Positions 1 through 8,026 of a stretch of DNA of 32,797 nucleotides are shown here, piece by piece (within the stretch, counting starts at the first letter, position 1; every line of letters begins with the position of its first letter). Source of the DNA: an uncultured Bacteroidota bacterium (GTDB lineage: Bacteria; Bacteroidota; Bacteroidia; Chitinophagales; Chitinophagaceae); NCBI GenBank assembly GCA_903829015.1, contig CAIKOJ010000215.1, forward strand, positions 1 through 32,797, given 5' to 3'. Both the position numbers and the translations under genes were made by a program. The notes under the pieces were generated by a model. The model made no database searches. It was not told the origin of the DNA and was given only the letters and a program-made list of their open reading frames with translations.

Positions 1-978
1 AACTGTTAGACCCGAAACTATACCAGTAGAGCCAATGGTACCAACGGCAGTATTGCTGCTGCTCCAGGTACCACCAGGGGTTGCGTCGGCCAGTGTAATA
101 TTACTGCCCACCAAAACATGCGTTGGACCTGTAATAGGTTGTATAGGATCTACAGTTACTGAATAGGTTACAAATGAACCACCAACCGTATAGGTAATAG
201 TTGTAGAGCCAACTGAAAGACCCGAAACTACACCGGCAGAGCTAATGGTACCCACCGCAGTATTGCTGCTGCTCCATGTGCCACCGGGGGTTACATCAGC
301 CAGTGTAATATTACTACCTACCAAAACATGGGTGGGACCTGTAATAGGTTGTATAGGATCTACTGTTACCGAATAAGTAACAAATGAACCACCTACCGTA
401 TAGGTAATGGTTGTAGTACCAACTGATAGACCCGAAACTATACCAGTAGAGCCGATGGTACCAACAGCGGTATTGCTGCTGCTCCAGGTACCACCCGGGG
501 TTGCATCCGCAAGAGCTATCGACCCTCCTACCAACACATTTGTTGGCCCGGTAATTGGTTGAATTGGATTTACCGTTACCGGATAGGTTACAAAATTTGA
601 ACCCACGGTATAAGTTATTGTCGTAGTACCAACAGAAAGTCCGGTTACAATGCCCGTTGAGCCAATTGTACCGACAGCCGTGTTAGAGCTGCTCCACGTT
701 CCGCCGGGTGTCACATCAGCAAGAGGTATTGTACCCCCTACCAGCACGGATGTGGGTCCGGTAATGGGAGCCAATGAATTAACTGTTACAGGATACACTA
801 CGAATCCAAGTCCGACAGTGTACGTAATAGTTGTCGTACCCGAAGAAATACCTGTTACGATACCTGTAGAGCCTATCGTACCTACCGCAGTATTGCTGCT
901 GCTCCAGGTGCCACCAGGCGTTACATCGGCCAAAGTAATGTTACTTCCGACATTTACGGTTCCCGGGCCTGTAATAGG
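1..978 (-). repeat. Tandem 210-bp repeats encoding Ig-like domains
   Basis: Five in-frame units with an exact 210-bp (70-codon) period: 978-769, 768-559, 558-349, 348-139 and the partial 138-1. Each begins with codons for PITGP and contains the landmark tattgctgct (or a variant) at 891-900, 681-690, 471-480, 261-270 and 51-60. No length variation occurs between copies. The array continues beyond the left edge. Confidence 0.95.
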
Positions 979-2670
979 TGCGATTGGCGTAAAGTTTACA
1001 GTAGCAGTATTTGTTGCTGCCGTTCCATTTAGAGTAAAACTGATAGTAGCCGTTGTCACTGTAGTAGAACTGGTAAGTGTGGCTGTATAAGTTCCATCAT
1101 TATTATCTACCAAACCACTTATGGCACCTGCAGTGGTTGAAATAGCAACAGTGCCACCTGTAGTAGTGAGGTTAGTACCCCCGGCAGTCTTTAACTGAAC
1201 AGTGATTGTTGACGTACTAACACCTGATGCCAGAATGCTGGTTGGGCTGGCTGAGATAGTTGAAGTTGCAGCACTTGCAACGACCGGCACACCACCACAG
1301 ATTGCAATTGTAGGCGTATTGGTACAATCAAAGGTTGAAAGATTGACACTTGCTGACGTGCCATCACCCATACTACCACTAACTTTGTGACCCACATAAC
1401 AGAACTTAGCGCTTCCTACTTTTACATACACAAGCGTGTGACCTCCTGTTTCCAAAAACACTGCCTGATCTGTACCGGGAGTGAAACCATCCGGAACCCT
1501 TGGATCAATATCTAAACCTGCAGTTGGATGGCCTAACATACTGTTGGCGTTATTTCCCCAGCAGTAAATATCGCCAGCGCTTGTAACAATAGCCATACCT
1601 GGGTTAGCACTGCTACCATTCTGCTCTTGCGGAGAAATATAGACTATATTCTTAAACGTATCTGCGGCAGTACTTGTAAAATGCGCAGCTACCCAATTTG
1701 TATGATTGGTCGTTGTAAAATCACCGCACTGTCTTTTCGAGTTGTCGCCAAGGCACCATAAAATTTTCGAAGATGCACTCAATACATAATATGTATTATT
1801 GGCAGTAGACCCACCTGTTACACCAATCATAGATGGTACGTTGCTGGAACTGAACTCGGCAGGCAAAGTCATTGGAGTAGCAAATGGCTCATTGGCAACA
1901 ATTGCAGCTCCGCCACCTAAATATACATTGGATCCCCAAACATACACCTGACCGGTGGATGTAACAGCCATAAGAGAATTGGATGTGGCCGAAGAAACTT
2001 CACCACGCATTTGTGTTACTCCTGTAAGAAAGGTGGTAGCATTAATCTTTACTCTATGCCAGGTAGTAGCAGATAAGGCAGAATTATCGCCTTGAAGATT
2101 GGCACTCATGGTAGTTAAAACCCAGGCCGCACCACTGGTAGTCACCAGTGTCAAGGTCTTATAAGTAGCATGCATCATTGCAATACTATCCGGTGTAAGG
2201 CCCGATGGCAGCGCTGTAGTAGCATTTGCACCGGTGATCAATGCTCCGTTTATCTTCTGGAAAACGGCACTCGTAGTTAAAGTATTATCCAATACAAACC
2301 CCTCGCTACCCCACGCAAACAGACCTGTGCTTGTAAGCAATATGAGCTGATCGTTACCACCACCGCCTGAGCCACCAATGGTTGCTTTTAATGGCAGACC
2401 TGTTAAAGCCGGGTAGTTGGCAACATTCATCGTTATGGGCGCAAGTAAGTTACCTGCTCCCGTGTTGTCTGACGCTTGCCCCCACACACTAAATGAGTCA
2501 TCCTGCCTCAATGCAATGGTTACGTGGTAACCACTTACTATTTTGTCAAACTTTGCATTTGGCACACACTGTGCATTAGCTTTTTGGAAATTTCCAATAT
2601 TCAGCACAAAGCCTGCAATGGCTAAAAGAGTACTGAACAAAAATGACTTGGCGGTAAAATTTTTACTCAT
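1..2670 (-). CDS. Large exported RCC1-like / Ig-repeat surface protein, partial
   Basis: Open from an ATG at 2670 to the left edge without a stop, so 890 codons are visible and the C-terminus lies outside. Residues 1 to about 34 form a signal peptide (MSKNFTAKSF start, cleavage near ANA-Q). Residues 35 to about 450 contain repeated blades of the RCC1 / BLIP-II propeller type, seen as recurring motifs such as GQVYVWGSN and GDIYCWGNNANSMLG. About residues 465-560 resemble an invasin/intimin-type Ig domain (Big_1; SASPTSILASGVSTSTITV). From about residue 565 come 70-residue Big_2-like repeats with the core GGTWSSSNTAVGTIGSTGIV. Proteins with this build in Bacteroidota are usually outer-surface or secreted and often carry a type IX secretion C-terminal domain; that domain would be outside the window, so the export route is inferred. 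Ligand or adhesive partner unknown. Confidence 0.85.
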   Translation of the reverse strand, partial: MSKNFTAKSFLFSTLLAIAGFVLNIGNFQKANAQCVPNAKFDKIVSGYHVTIALRQDDSFSVWGQASDNTGAGNLLAPITMNVANYPALTGLPLKATIGGSGGGGNDQLILLTSTGLFAWGSEGFVLDNTLTTSAVFQKINGALITGANATTALPSGLTPDSIAMMHATYKTLTLVTTSGAAWVLTTMSANLQGDNSALSATTWHRVKINATTFLTGVTQMRGEVSSATSNSLMAVTSTGQVYVWGSNVYLGGGAAIVANEPFATPMTLPAEFSSSNVPSMIGVTGGSTANNTYYVLSASSKILWCLGDNSKRQCGDFTTTNHTNWVAAHFTSTAADTFKNIVYISPQEQNGSSANPGMAIVTSAGDIYCWGNNANSMLGHPTAGLDIDPRVPDGFTPGTDQAVFLETGGHTLVYVKVGSAKFCYVGHKVSGSMGDGTSASVNLSTFDCTNTPTIAICGGVPVVASAATSTISASPTSILASGVSTSTITVQLKTAGGTNLTTTGGTVAISTTAGAISGLVDNNDGTYTATLTSSTTVTTATISFTLNGTAATNTATVNFTPIAPITGPGTVNVGSNITLADVTPGGTWSSSNTAVGTIGSTGIVTGISSGTTTITYTVGLGFVVYPVTVNSLAPITGPTSVLVGGTIPLADVTPGGTWSSSNTAVGTIGSTGIVTGLSVGTTTITYTVGSNFVTYPVTVNPIQPITGPTNVLVGGSIALADATPGGTWSSSNTAVGTIGSTGIVSGLSVGTTTITYTVGGSFVTYSVTVDPIQPITGPTHVLVGSNITLADVTPGGTWSSSNTAVGTISSAGVVSGLSVGSTTITYTVGGSFVTYSVTVDPIQPITGPTHVLVGSNITLADATPGGTWSSSNTAVGTIGSTGIVSGLTV

Positions 2671-3229
2671 AAATTTATTTTTACTTAAAACTATTTCAAT
2701 TAGTATTGACTAATGGTTAGGCAAATTAACGAATATACAAATTGCACATGTATTAAAATCCATAAAATGACCATAGTAGTACCTATTTTTATAGAAATAC
2801 TCCATAGTTTATTTAGAAAAAATTCTACAGTGTGCAAATATAATATTCTAATTGATTAATATAACCGTGTTGATAACAATTAATAAAGATTTTTTTTGAA
2901 AACAATATCAATCATCCTTCAGCTATTATCCGGACGCTAATAGATGGATTTCTCTTTCAAAAACTTGGCAGTTTTTATACCACGCTAAATTTCTTCTATT
3001 CTATCAATTTCTCCTCCAATAGACAACTTAATTCACAAATGCGCCTCAAAACGGTCATTAATTGGTTCAATATTGTTGTTTAGACGAAGAGAGACCTTCG
3101 ACCAGTTGGGTAATTGTCCGCAGCCAATATTTCGATACAGCAGGGTTAAATAAATCGCCTATTACAGGTAATATATTTTGTCAATTCAAATAAATAAGTT
3201 ATTTTAATAAATAAAAATAATGAAAAAAA
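2671..3229. other. AT-rich intergenic region between divergent genes
   Basis: This 559-bp gap separates the divergent surface-protein and oxidoreductase genes. It is clearly AT-rich, particularly 2740-2900. It holds a 6-bp inverted repeat (ATTAGT / ACTAAT, 2699-2714) upstream of the surface-protein gene and one copy of a dispersed hairpin element (3078-3110). No convincing small gene or full-consensus promoter was found. Confidence 0.6.
3078..3110 (+). repeat. REP-like hairpin element, copy 1
   Basis: 33-bp element beginning GTTTAGACGAAG and ending TTCGACCAGTTGGG, with a 5-bp stem CGAAG / CTTCG (3085-3089 with 3096-3100). A near-identical 34-bp copy lies in the same orientation at 5005-5038, on the other side of the FAD oxidoreductase gene. 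Confidence 0.75.
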
Positions 3230-4831
3230 ATGGACAAGATCATAAAACTCCTGGAAGGAATAAGTCATGGGGGCAAGGCGCCAAAGGTGCTTACCGAATG
3301 CGGACCAAACAAAACAGAATATGAGCGTAAGCGCCAAATATTCAACACCAAATTTCAGTTCAAACCAACTGCTATCGTTATGTGCGAATGCACAGAGCAT
3401 GTGCAGGCAGTTGTTAAAATAGCAAATGAACTGCATTACCCTATCAGGGTTCGCTCTGGTGGCCATGACCATGAAGGTGAATGTTCGGGAACCGATACTA
3501 TTCTTATTGACCTATCGAAGATGACGGGTGTAAAAGTGGACAAGAAAGACGGAGTGGCAAGGATACAACCAGGTAACCGGTTTGTGAATCTGATACCAAA
3601 GCTAGCCAAATCGGATGTATGTATACCCCATGGCACCTGCGGCACAGTAGGCATAGCGGGTTTTACGTTGGGTGGTGGCTGGGGGCCATGGACACGTATC
3701 CACGGTATGTGTTGCGACAGCCTTGAAGGAGCAACCATAGTATTGGGCAATGGCGACGTATTGGAACTGACACCGGAGTGCGAGCAGAAAGAACTGTTAT
3801 GGGCACTGCGCGGCGGCGGAGGTATGAGTTATGGTATCGTAACGGAGTTTGTGATTAAGACATTCGTGCTGCCGGAGCATACGATAAAGTTCAATGTTGT
3901 ATGGACTAACTCTTCTGCATTTGCTGTATTAAAAATGTGGGAGGGCTTGATAGCGCCCAATGCGAATGAGCGGCTGATAGGCACTAACCTGATGATAATG
4001 GCTACTCCTACACAAAAGGGTGTTTCAATTCGTAAAGCAGTGCATTCGTGTACGTTCTTTGGTTATTATGTAGGTACAGATAAGGAACTAAGGGAGCAAA
4101 TGAAAGTGTGGTTTGCCGCTCTGCCACCAACCTCAGTTAATATTCCGAATGAGGAGCCAGACAAGACCAAATACAGTAAAGCATTTACGAGTTGGGAGCG
4201 CCTAAGCTCTGCAACCCTCCTTGGCCGAAACAAACCAATGCTTCATGCAGGCAATGCCTTTAAACTGAGCGATTTGGATAAACCGCTGAAGGGCGACCCA
4301 CTGCCACCTGACCAAGATCCACCGGCACCAAATAAGATTACTTCGAGAGTAACATCGGAGAAAGGCTGGAATGATGCAGGCAGAGAGTCGCTAATAGAGA
4401 GCCTGCAATCAGATCTGATCTTTGATGAAGGAGCTAAGGGTGGATTGCTTTGTTATGTAACCCTCGGTGCTATATCCGGATCGTATTATGCGAAGTATAA
4501 GGATCCTGGCTTCCCCTATGGCAGCGCATTCCCTTATAAAAAACGCAAGTACACGATACAATACCAGGTGTGGTGGGATCAGGGTAAGGAAGACATAAAG
4601 CTGGGCAAAGAATATAATGTGCACGAGTACACCAACCGGGCCGAAGATTGGATAGAAGAGTGCCGGAAAAAGCCTTTTCCTGAAACAGATGGATCGTTCA
4701 TCAGTTTTAAAGATGCTGGTGTGCCCACACGAAACTACTTTCTGCATAGCTATGATGAACTGAAAAGGATCAAGGAGAAATTCAGTAAAGACCCGCGTAA
4801 CAGGTTTAGTACAAGAAAGACAATCATTTAA
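3230..4831 (+). CDS. FAD-dependent oxidoreductase, berberine-bridge-enzyme type
   Basis: 533-residue protein of the BBE-like branch of the PCMH/VAO flavoenzymes, which oxidise alcohols, sugars or alkaloid-like substrates using O2 or another acceptor. The FAD-binding domain (about residues 45-215) has RSGGHDHEG at 75-83, where His79 is the expected 8-alpha-histidyl FAD ligand, and PHGTCGTVGIAG at 133-144, where Cys137 matches the 6-S-cysteinyl ligand of bicovalent family members. GGGWG at 148-152 and ALRGGGG at 192-198 fit the same fold. The C-terminus has the BBE-domain ending (NYFLHSYDELKRIKEKF, then DPRNRFS). No signal peptide is evident, so it is probably cytoplasmic. The ATG at 3230 follows an A-rich stretch without a Shine-Dalgarno; an ATG at 3220 is out of frame. 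Substrate unknown. It is transcribed alone and bracketed by two hairpin elements. Confidence 0.88.
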   Translation: MDKIIKLLEGISHGGKAPKVLTECGPNKTEYERKRQIFNTKFQFKPTAIVMCECTEHVQAVVKIANELHYPIRVRSGGHDHEGECSGTDTILIDLSKMTGVKVDKKDGVARIQPGNRFVNLIPKLAKSDVCIPHGTCGTVGIAGFTLGGGWGPWTRIHGMCCDSLEGATIVLGNGDVLELTPECEQKELLWALRGGGGMSYGIVTEFVIKTFVLPEHTIKFNVVWTNSSAFAVLKMWEGLIAPNANERLIGTNLMIMATPTQKGVSIRKAVHSCTFFGYYVGTDKELREQMKVWFAALPPTSVNIPNEEPDKTKYSKAFTSWERLSSATLLGRNKPMLHAGNAFKLSDLDKPLKGDPLPPDQDPPAPNKITSRVTSEKGWNDAGRESLIESLQSDLIFDEGAKGGLLCYVTLGAISGSYYAKYKDPGFPYGSAFPYKKRKYTIQYQVWWDQGKEDIKLGKEYNVHEYTNRAEDWIEECRKKPFPETDGSFISFKDAGVPTRNYFLHSYDELKRIKEKFSKDPRNRFSTRKTII

Positions 4832-4869
4832 ACTCGTACACCAATGGATTCACTTAATTGGACTGACTT

Positions 4870-4910
4870 GCACCGCTGTTGGTCTTAACATCTGACCAAC
4901 AGCCTGGTGC
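4870..4910 (+). other. Bulged hairpin downstream of the FAD oxidoreductase
   Basis: A 10-bp perfect stem GCTGTTGGTC / GACCAACAGC (4875-4884 with 4894-4903) with a 9-nt loop is extended by an outer GCACC / GGTGC stem (4870-4874 with 4906-4910) across a 2-nt bulge. No T-run follows, so it is not a classical terminator. It could be an mRNA 3' stabiliser or a structured element of unknown role. Confidence 0.5.
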
Positions 4911-4971
4911 TAGAATATATTTGAGGAGAGAATAGTCATTCTATTTCGAAGAAGTATCAGTTAGGGGCACA

Positions 4972-5006
4972 ACAAAAATAGCAAGCGAGACGCTTGCTAT
5001 TTTTGT
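4972..5006 (+). terminator. Perfect 16-bp stem, bidirectional terminator-like hairpin
   Basis: ACAAAAATAGCAAGCG (4972-4987) pairs perfectly with 4991-5006 around the 3-nt loop AGA. An A-tract on one side and a T-tract on the other make it terminator-like in both directions. It lies 140 bp after the oxidoreductase stop. Its loop and inner stem (GCG-AGA-CGC) match the neighbouring REP-like hairpin at 5012-5028, so it may belong to that repeat family. Confidence 0.65.
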
Positions 5007-5038
5007 TTAGACGAAGCGAGACGCTTCGACCAGTTGGG
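5005..5038 (+). repeat. REP-like hairpin element, copy 2
   Basis: 34-bp copy of the element at 3078-3110 (GTTTAGACGAAG ... TTCGACCAGTTGGG). Here the stem is longer: CGAAGCG (5012-5018), loop AGA, CGCTTCG (5022-5028). It abuts the 16-bp hairpin at 4972-5006. Confidence 0.75.
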
Positions 5039-5178
5039 GATTATCTACCCGATTTACTATAAAGAAGCCAATGGGAACAATACAATACTTAATATATTAA
5101 AATACGCTCCATTTTCCAACCATTGGTGCATGCTGCGAAGTTAATATTTGTTTCTTCTAATTTCAAAGCACACGCATC

Positions 5179-5202
5179 GGTTGAAGTCTTCCGACTTCAA
5201 CC
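5179..5202 (+). repeat. 10-bp perfect inverted repeat
   Basis: GGTTGAAGTC (5179-5188) and GACTTCAACC (5193-5202) around TTCC. The style resembles the other small palindromes in this gap. It lies about 150 bp upstream of the next gene, and no T-run follows. Confidence 0.6.
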
Positions 5203-5348
5203 AGAAATAAAACGCAGGTCTCCGACCAGCAACCCGTATGCTGCGCCACAATCAGGGGTTGATCCGGCCTCCGGTCTAATTTCCCCTTCCGCTCTCGCTG
5301 TGTTCCCCTCTCAAAGTTGTATACTTGCAAATAATTCTTATAAAACTA

Positions 5349-5921
5349 ATGAGAACAGCATTTTTAGCAACGCTACTTTGTCTACAATACATATCGTCAG
5401 CGCAGTCGGGCAAAACAAAAGATGAAGAGTATGTACTTATAAAAACCATCAGGAAGAAGATGGAAATTTTTGGGAAAAGTAAGCAATACAATGTGTCCGT
5501 TGTCAATCAAAAAGATATTGACAGATTAAATCCTCCTCTAAAAGCATTAGCTGCTTACTACAGTGGATTGGCGGCAAGTGACTGTATCTTTAATGACAGC
5601 ACACATGACGTAATCTGCAACTTAACAACAGCCCTCGGATTAGATTATCAAGGATCAGACAAACAAATCGATATCATTACAAAGTGGTTTCCAACGGATA
5701 AAATGGCAAAAGAAATAATAAAGGGAAACTGTTGGGTTGGCAATCCGGGCTCCAGCCAGGCGTACAATGATTACAGTTACTTAAGTTTTGTTGTAGCACA
5801 CGATACTGTGGTTATACATTACCGATTCGGTCTTTACTCTCATGGCAAGCCAACAAAAAACAAGAAAGACATTGCTTTGATTAAAGGAAACAAGATTGTT
5901 TTTATTGAACATGCTTATTGA
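5349..5921 (+). CDS. Secreted protein of unknown function
   Basis: 190 residues if started at the ATG at 5349, which places a clean signal peptide at the N-terminus (MRTAFLATLLCLQYISSAQS, cleavage near SAQ). A TTG at 5325 would extend it by eight residues but spoils the signal peptide. The mature part is soluble-looking with no transmembrane segment and scattered cysteines (for example the C in ASDCIFND). No family is recognised. A -7-like TATACTTG lies at 5320-5327, 21 bp upstream of the ATG. The gene stands alone between the hairpin region and a convergent gene. Confidence 0.65.
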   Translation: MRTAFLATLLCLQYISSAQSGKTKDEEYVLIKTIRKKMEIFGKSKQYNVSVVNQKDIDRLNPPLKALAAYYSGLAASDCIFNDSTHDVICNLTTALGLDYQGSDKQIDIITKWFPTDKMAKEIIKGNCWVGNPGSSQAYNDYSYLSFVVAHDTVVIHYRFGLYSHGKPTKNKKDIALIKGNKIVFIEHAY

Positions 5922-6095
5922 ACTAAAATTTCCATTTTTCGAATTAGTATGGATGTAACAAAAGAAATTCTTTACTTAGATTGAAATAATATTAGTCATA
6001 GACAATAGCTCAAGAGTGAGCACAGTCGCATAGAGCACCGATGCAATAGCTGAATACAACATGACATATACTTTGGACGAGATCCCTAAACCCGA

Positions 6096-6656
6096 TCACT
6101 GTGTCACATACTTCAAGGCCACACACCCCGACTCAAAGACCTTAGTGTCCACAAGTTTTAACTGCTGGCTTTCCGGCATGTTGGTGTCGTCTAAAAATCG
6201 CCTTCCCGCTCCGGCCATAATTGGCTGCACTACGATATGAAACTCATTCACAAGACCCAGCGCTATCAGCTGTGAAGGAATATCAACGCCACCGGTGGAT
6301 ATATTTCCGCCAGGCTGCTGTTTCAGCTTTAGAGCTTCTTCTGCCAGGTTTCCGCTTATGATGCTCGTATTCTTACCGTCTACCTTGTTCAGCGTGCGGG
6401 AGCAGACAACAATGTTTTCAATTGAGGCAATTGCATCAGCAAAATCGTTTATTGCTTTTGTATGCCCTGACTGGTCTTTTGCAACTTCGGGCCAGTAAGG
6501 AAACATCAGTTCATATGTTTTACGACCGTAGAGCAGCGTATCAACACTACGCATCAACTCGGTAAAGTAATCATGCACTTCATCATTAGCCATACCTTTG
6601 GTATGGTCGCAGCAGCCATCTATAGTTAGGTTTATGCCAAATATAAGCTTTCTCAT
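6096..6656 (-). CDS. Dihydrofolate reductase / RibD C-terminal family protein
   Basis: 186 residues, the usual length of stand-alone RibD_C-domain proteins (YyaP/YwjB-like). These are NADPH-binding reductases of the DHFR fold whose substrates are mostly unknown. Visible family features are MRKLIFGINLTIDG at the N-terminus, LLYGRKTYELM near residues 41-51, TGGVDIPSQL at 121-130 and the C-terminal core NEFHIVVQPIMAGAGRRF at 137-154. Cytoplasmic, no signal peptide. Single-gene unit, transcribed convergently with the secreted protein upstream. It is not next to riboflavin or folate genes, so a role in those pathways is unlikely from context. Confidence 0.85.
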   Translation of the reverse strand: MRKLIFGINLTIDGCCDHTKGMANDEVHDYFTELMRSVDTLLYGRKTYELMFPYWPEVAKDQSGHTKAINDFADAIASIENIVVCSRTLNKVDGKNTSIISGNLAEEALKLKQQPGGNISTGGVDIPSQLIALGLVNEFHIVVQPIMAGAGRRFLDDTNMPESQQLKLVDTKVFESGCVALKYVTQ

Positions 6657-6790
6657 AGCTATTTGTTTTGCTGAAATTAGGGTTTTCTTTTCAGGATTTT
6701 CAAAGTTGAGCGCCGGGCTTCGGTTTCCTAAAAAAAGAAACTTTAATGTGGGATATGCAATTAGTCTACATTGCAGACTATTGGGAGCTG

Positions 6791-7387
6791 ATGGAAGCGA
6801 AGTTTGAGGAATTAATTGAGGGGTTTATCACGGGCAAGGTAGGGATTTCAGAGTCGTTCATATCAGAGCAGCTGTCGGCATCGTTATTTGAAAATTTAAT
6901 GGCCCTTAAAAATGACGGGCATATGGCTACGGCGGGTATCGGCAATGCCCTGGCTAAGACAAATACAGTTAACATACGCACCGACAGAACATCATGGCTG
7001 GAAGCGGGCACCAAAAACTCAGCCGAATTGGAGTTTCTCGAGATCATAGAACGTTTTATTGCCTATCTGAACCAGACTTGCTATACCGGACTTAATGCCA
7101 GCGAGTTCCATTATGCATTGTACGAGGAGGGTAGCTTTTATGGAAGGCATAAGGATCAGTTCAGGAACAACAACAACCGTAAATACTCAATGATCAGCTA
7201 CCTTAATGAAAATTGGGTAGAAAGTAATGGCGGGCAATTGGTGATACATCACGAAGAGCGTTCAGCTCAATCAATACTGCCAATGAATTGCAGAACTGTA
7301 TTTTTCCAAAGTGAAATACTGGAACACGAAGTACTAAAGGCTAACCGTTCAAGAATGAGTGTGACTGGTTGGTTAAAAAGAATTTGA
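6791..7387 (+). CDS. 2OG-Fe(II) oxygenase, SM-20 / prolyl 4-hydroxylase type
   Basis: Fe(II)/2-oxoglutarate-dependent hydroxylase. The frame is open from an ATG at 6746; I prefer the ATG at 6791 (198 residues) because GGGAG lies just upstream and the family's N-terminal helix starts at GISESFI. Residues below use the longer frame. The iron ligands are visible as HKD at 135-137 (HxD) and His194 in SEILEHEV. Arg203 in SRMSVTGW is the expected 2OG-binding arginine. YALYEEGSFYGRHKD and GGQLVIHH are typical of the SM-20/P4Hc branch, which hydroxylates proline or other residues in proteins or small molecules. Substrate unknown. Single gene, divergent from the RibD-type gene. Confidence 0.87.
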   Translation: MEAKFEELIEGFITGKVGISESFISEQLSASLFENLMALKNDGHMATAGIGNALAKTNTVNIRTDRTSWLEAGTKNSAELEFLEIIERFIAYLNQTCYTGLNASEFHYALYEEGSFYGRHKDQFRNNNNRKYSMISYLNENWVESNGGQLVIHHEERSAQSILPMNCRTVFFQSEILEHEVLKANRSRMSVTGWLKRI

Positions 7388-7669
7388 TCCCGCAGCGCTA
7401 GCAAAAGCATTGTTATTCAGCAATATTTTTGAGTGCGCTTCAATTTCGCAATCCACGGATACTTTTGATTCCCTAAACAACTCAATCTACATAAGAGTAA
7501 AAGAGATACTACACAGCATTTAAAATAATTAGCCTGCTTCTCGTCTATATCACCAAGCGTTTAATGTAAAAGGACCACTTCGCTCCCAACCCGGAAATAC
7601 CTGATCAGGTGTGCAAAATGTAGCCAAAACTTCAATCGAAGCATTAGGGTATCAACAATCCCTTGCTCC

Positions 7670-7697
7670 CAATTTGGGAGAACCCCCTCCCAAATTG
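7670..7697. repeat. 11-bp inverted repeat hairpin
   Basis: CAATTTGGGAG (7670-7680) pairs perfectly with CTCCCAAATTG (7687-7697) across AACCCC. The left arm is also part of a nested palindrome CTCCCAATTTGGGAG (7666-7680). The GC content is moderate and no T-run follows directly, so its role is unclear. Confidence 0.6.
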
Positions 7698-7817
7698 CAA
7701 ACAAATAAGGACTGAAAGAAGCAGGATTTATCTGTTTTGTATTGAAAAATAATCTTTGGCACCATATTGGCTCTTGAGTGTCTAAAAAACCTTTTAGATA
7801 CAAAAAATGATCTCCAT

Positions 7818-7919
7818 ATGGCATCTTTAGTAAAAATATTAGTTGGGGTAGTTATCGTGTTTACTGCCGTTGCTGCCAGCCTTATACTAATCGTAGGTTT
7901 CTTGTATGTATTGAGCTAG
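7818..7919 (+). CDS. Single-span membrane microprotein (33 aa)
   Basis: An ATG-to-TAG frame of 33 residues reading MASLVKILVGVVIVF, continuing as a valine/leucine/isoleucine/alanine-rich segment and ending GFLYVLS. It contains one lysine, no other charge, and a single hydrophobic span of about 25 residues, so it would be an inner-membrane microprotein. Such composition is unlikely in random AT-rich intergenic sequence. There is no clear promoter or ribosome binding site, and no family is recognised. It lies about 107 bp upstream of the DUF3943 gene on the same strand. Confidence 0.4.
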   Translation: MASLVKILVGVVIVFTAVAASLILIVGFLYVLS

Positions 7920-8026
7920 CGGGCAAGAAAGAGAGCGTACAAGAAGTGACGTGCATCATAAAATTCAACGACACTATTCCTTTTCTTGCACCGCAAAGCG
8001 ATTCTTGCTTTCTAGCTTAGACCTAA

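Larger units (their letters stand above)
4832..5348. other. Hairpin-rich intergenic region
   Basis: This 517-bp gap contains four separate inverted repeats: 4870-4910, 4972-5006, 5012-5028 and 5179-5202. The part from about 5205 to 5300 is richer in GC than its surroundings. Short open frames here (for example 5123-5425) run across the hairpins and lack family resemblance. Confidence 0.6.
7388..8026. other. Intergenic region with a hairpin and a microprotein gene
   Basis: This 639-bp gap contains an 11-bp-stem hairpin (7670-7697) and one plausible very short gene (7818-7919). A minus-strand frame at 7561-7824 crosses the hairpin and resembles no protein family. An isolated TACTTTTG at 7460-7467 matches the -7 consensus but has no obvious gene close behind it. 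Confidence 0.55.

Noticed and set aside
1..978. Repeat array considered as a possible CRISPR
   Set aside because: The units are 210 bp, contiguous, in frame and without spacers, so they encode protein domains.
650..1090. Plus-strand open frame of 146 codons rich in valine and proline
   Set aside because: It is the antisense shadow of the 210-bp Ig repeats on the minus strand; its repeat pattern follows the real frame.
5123..5425. Plus-strand frame of 100 codons upstream of the secreted protein gene
   Set aside because: It runs through a palindrome and into the secreted-protein gene in another frame, with no recognisable domain.
7561..7824. Minus-strand frame of 87 codons
   Set aside because: It crosses the 7670-7697 hairpin, has no family resemblance or signal peptide, and lies opposite the start of the better microprotein candidate.
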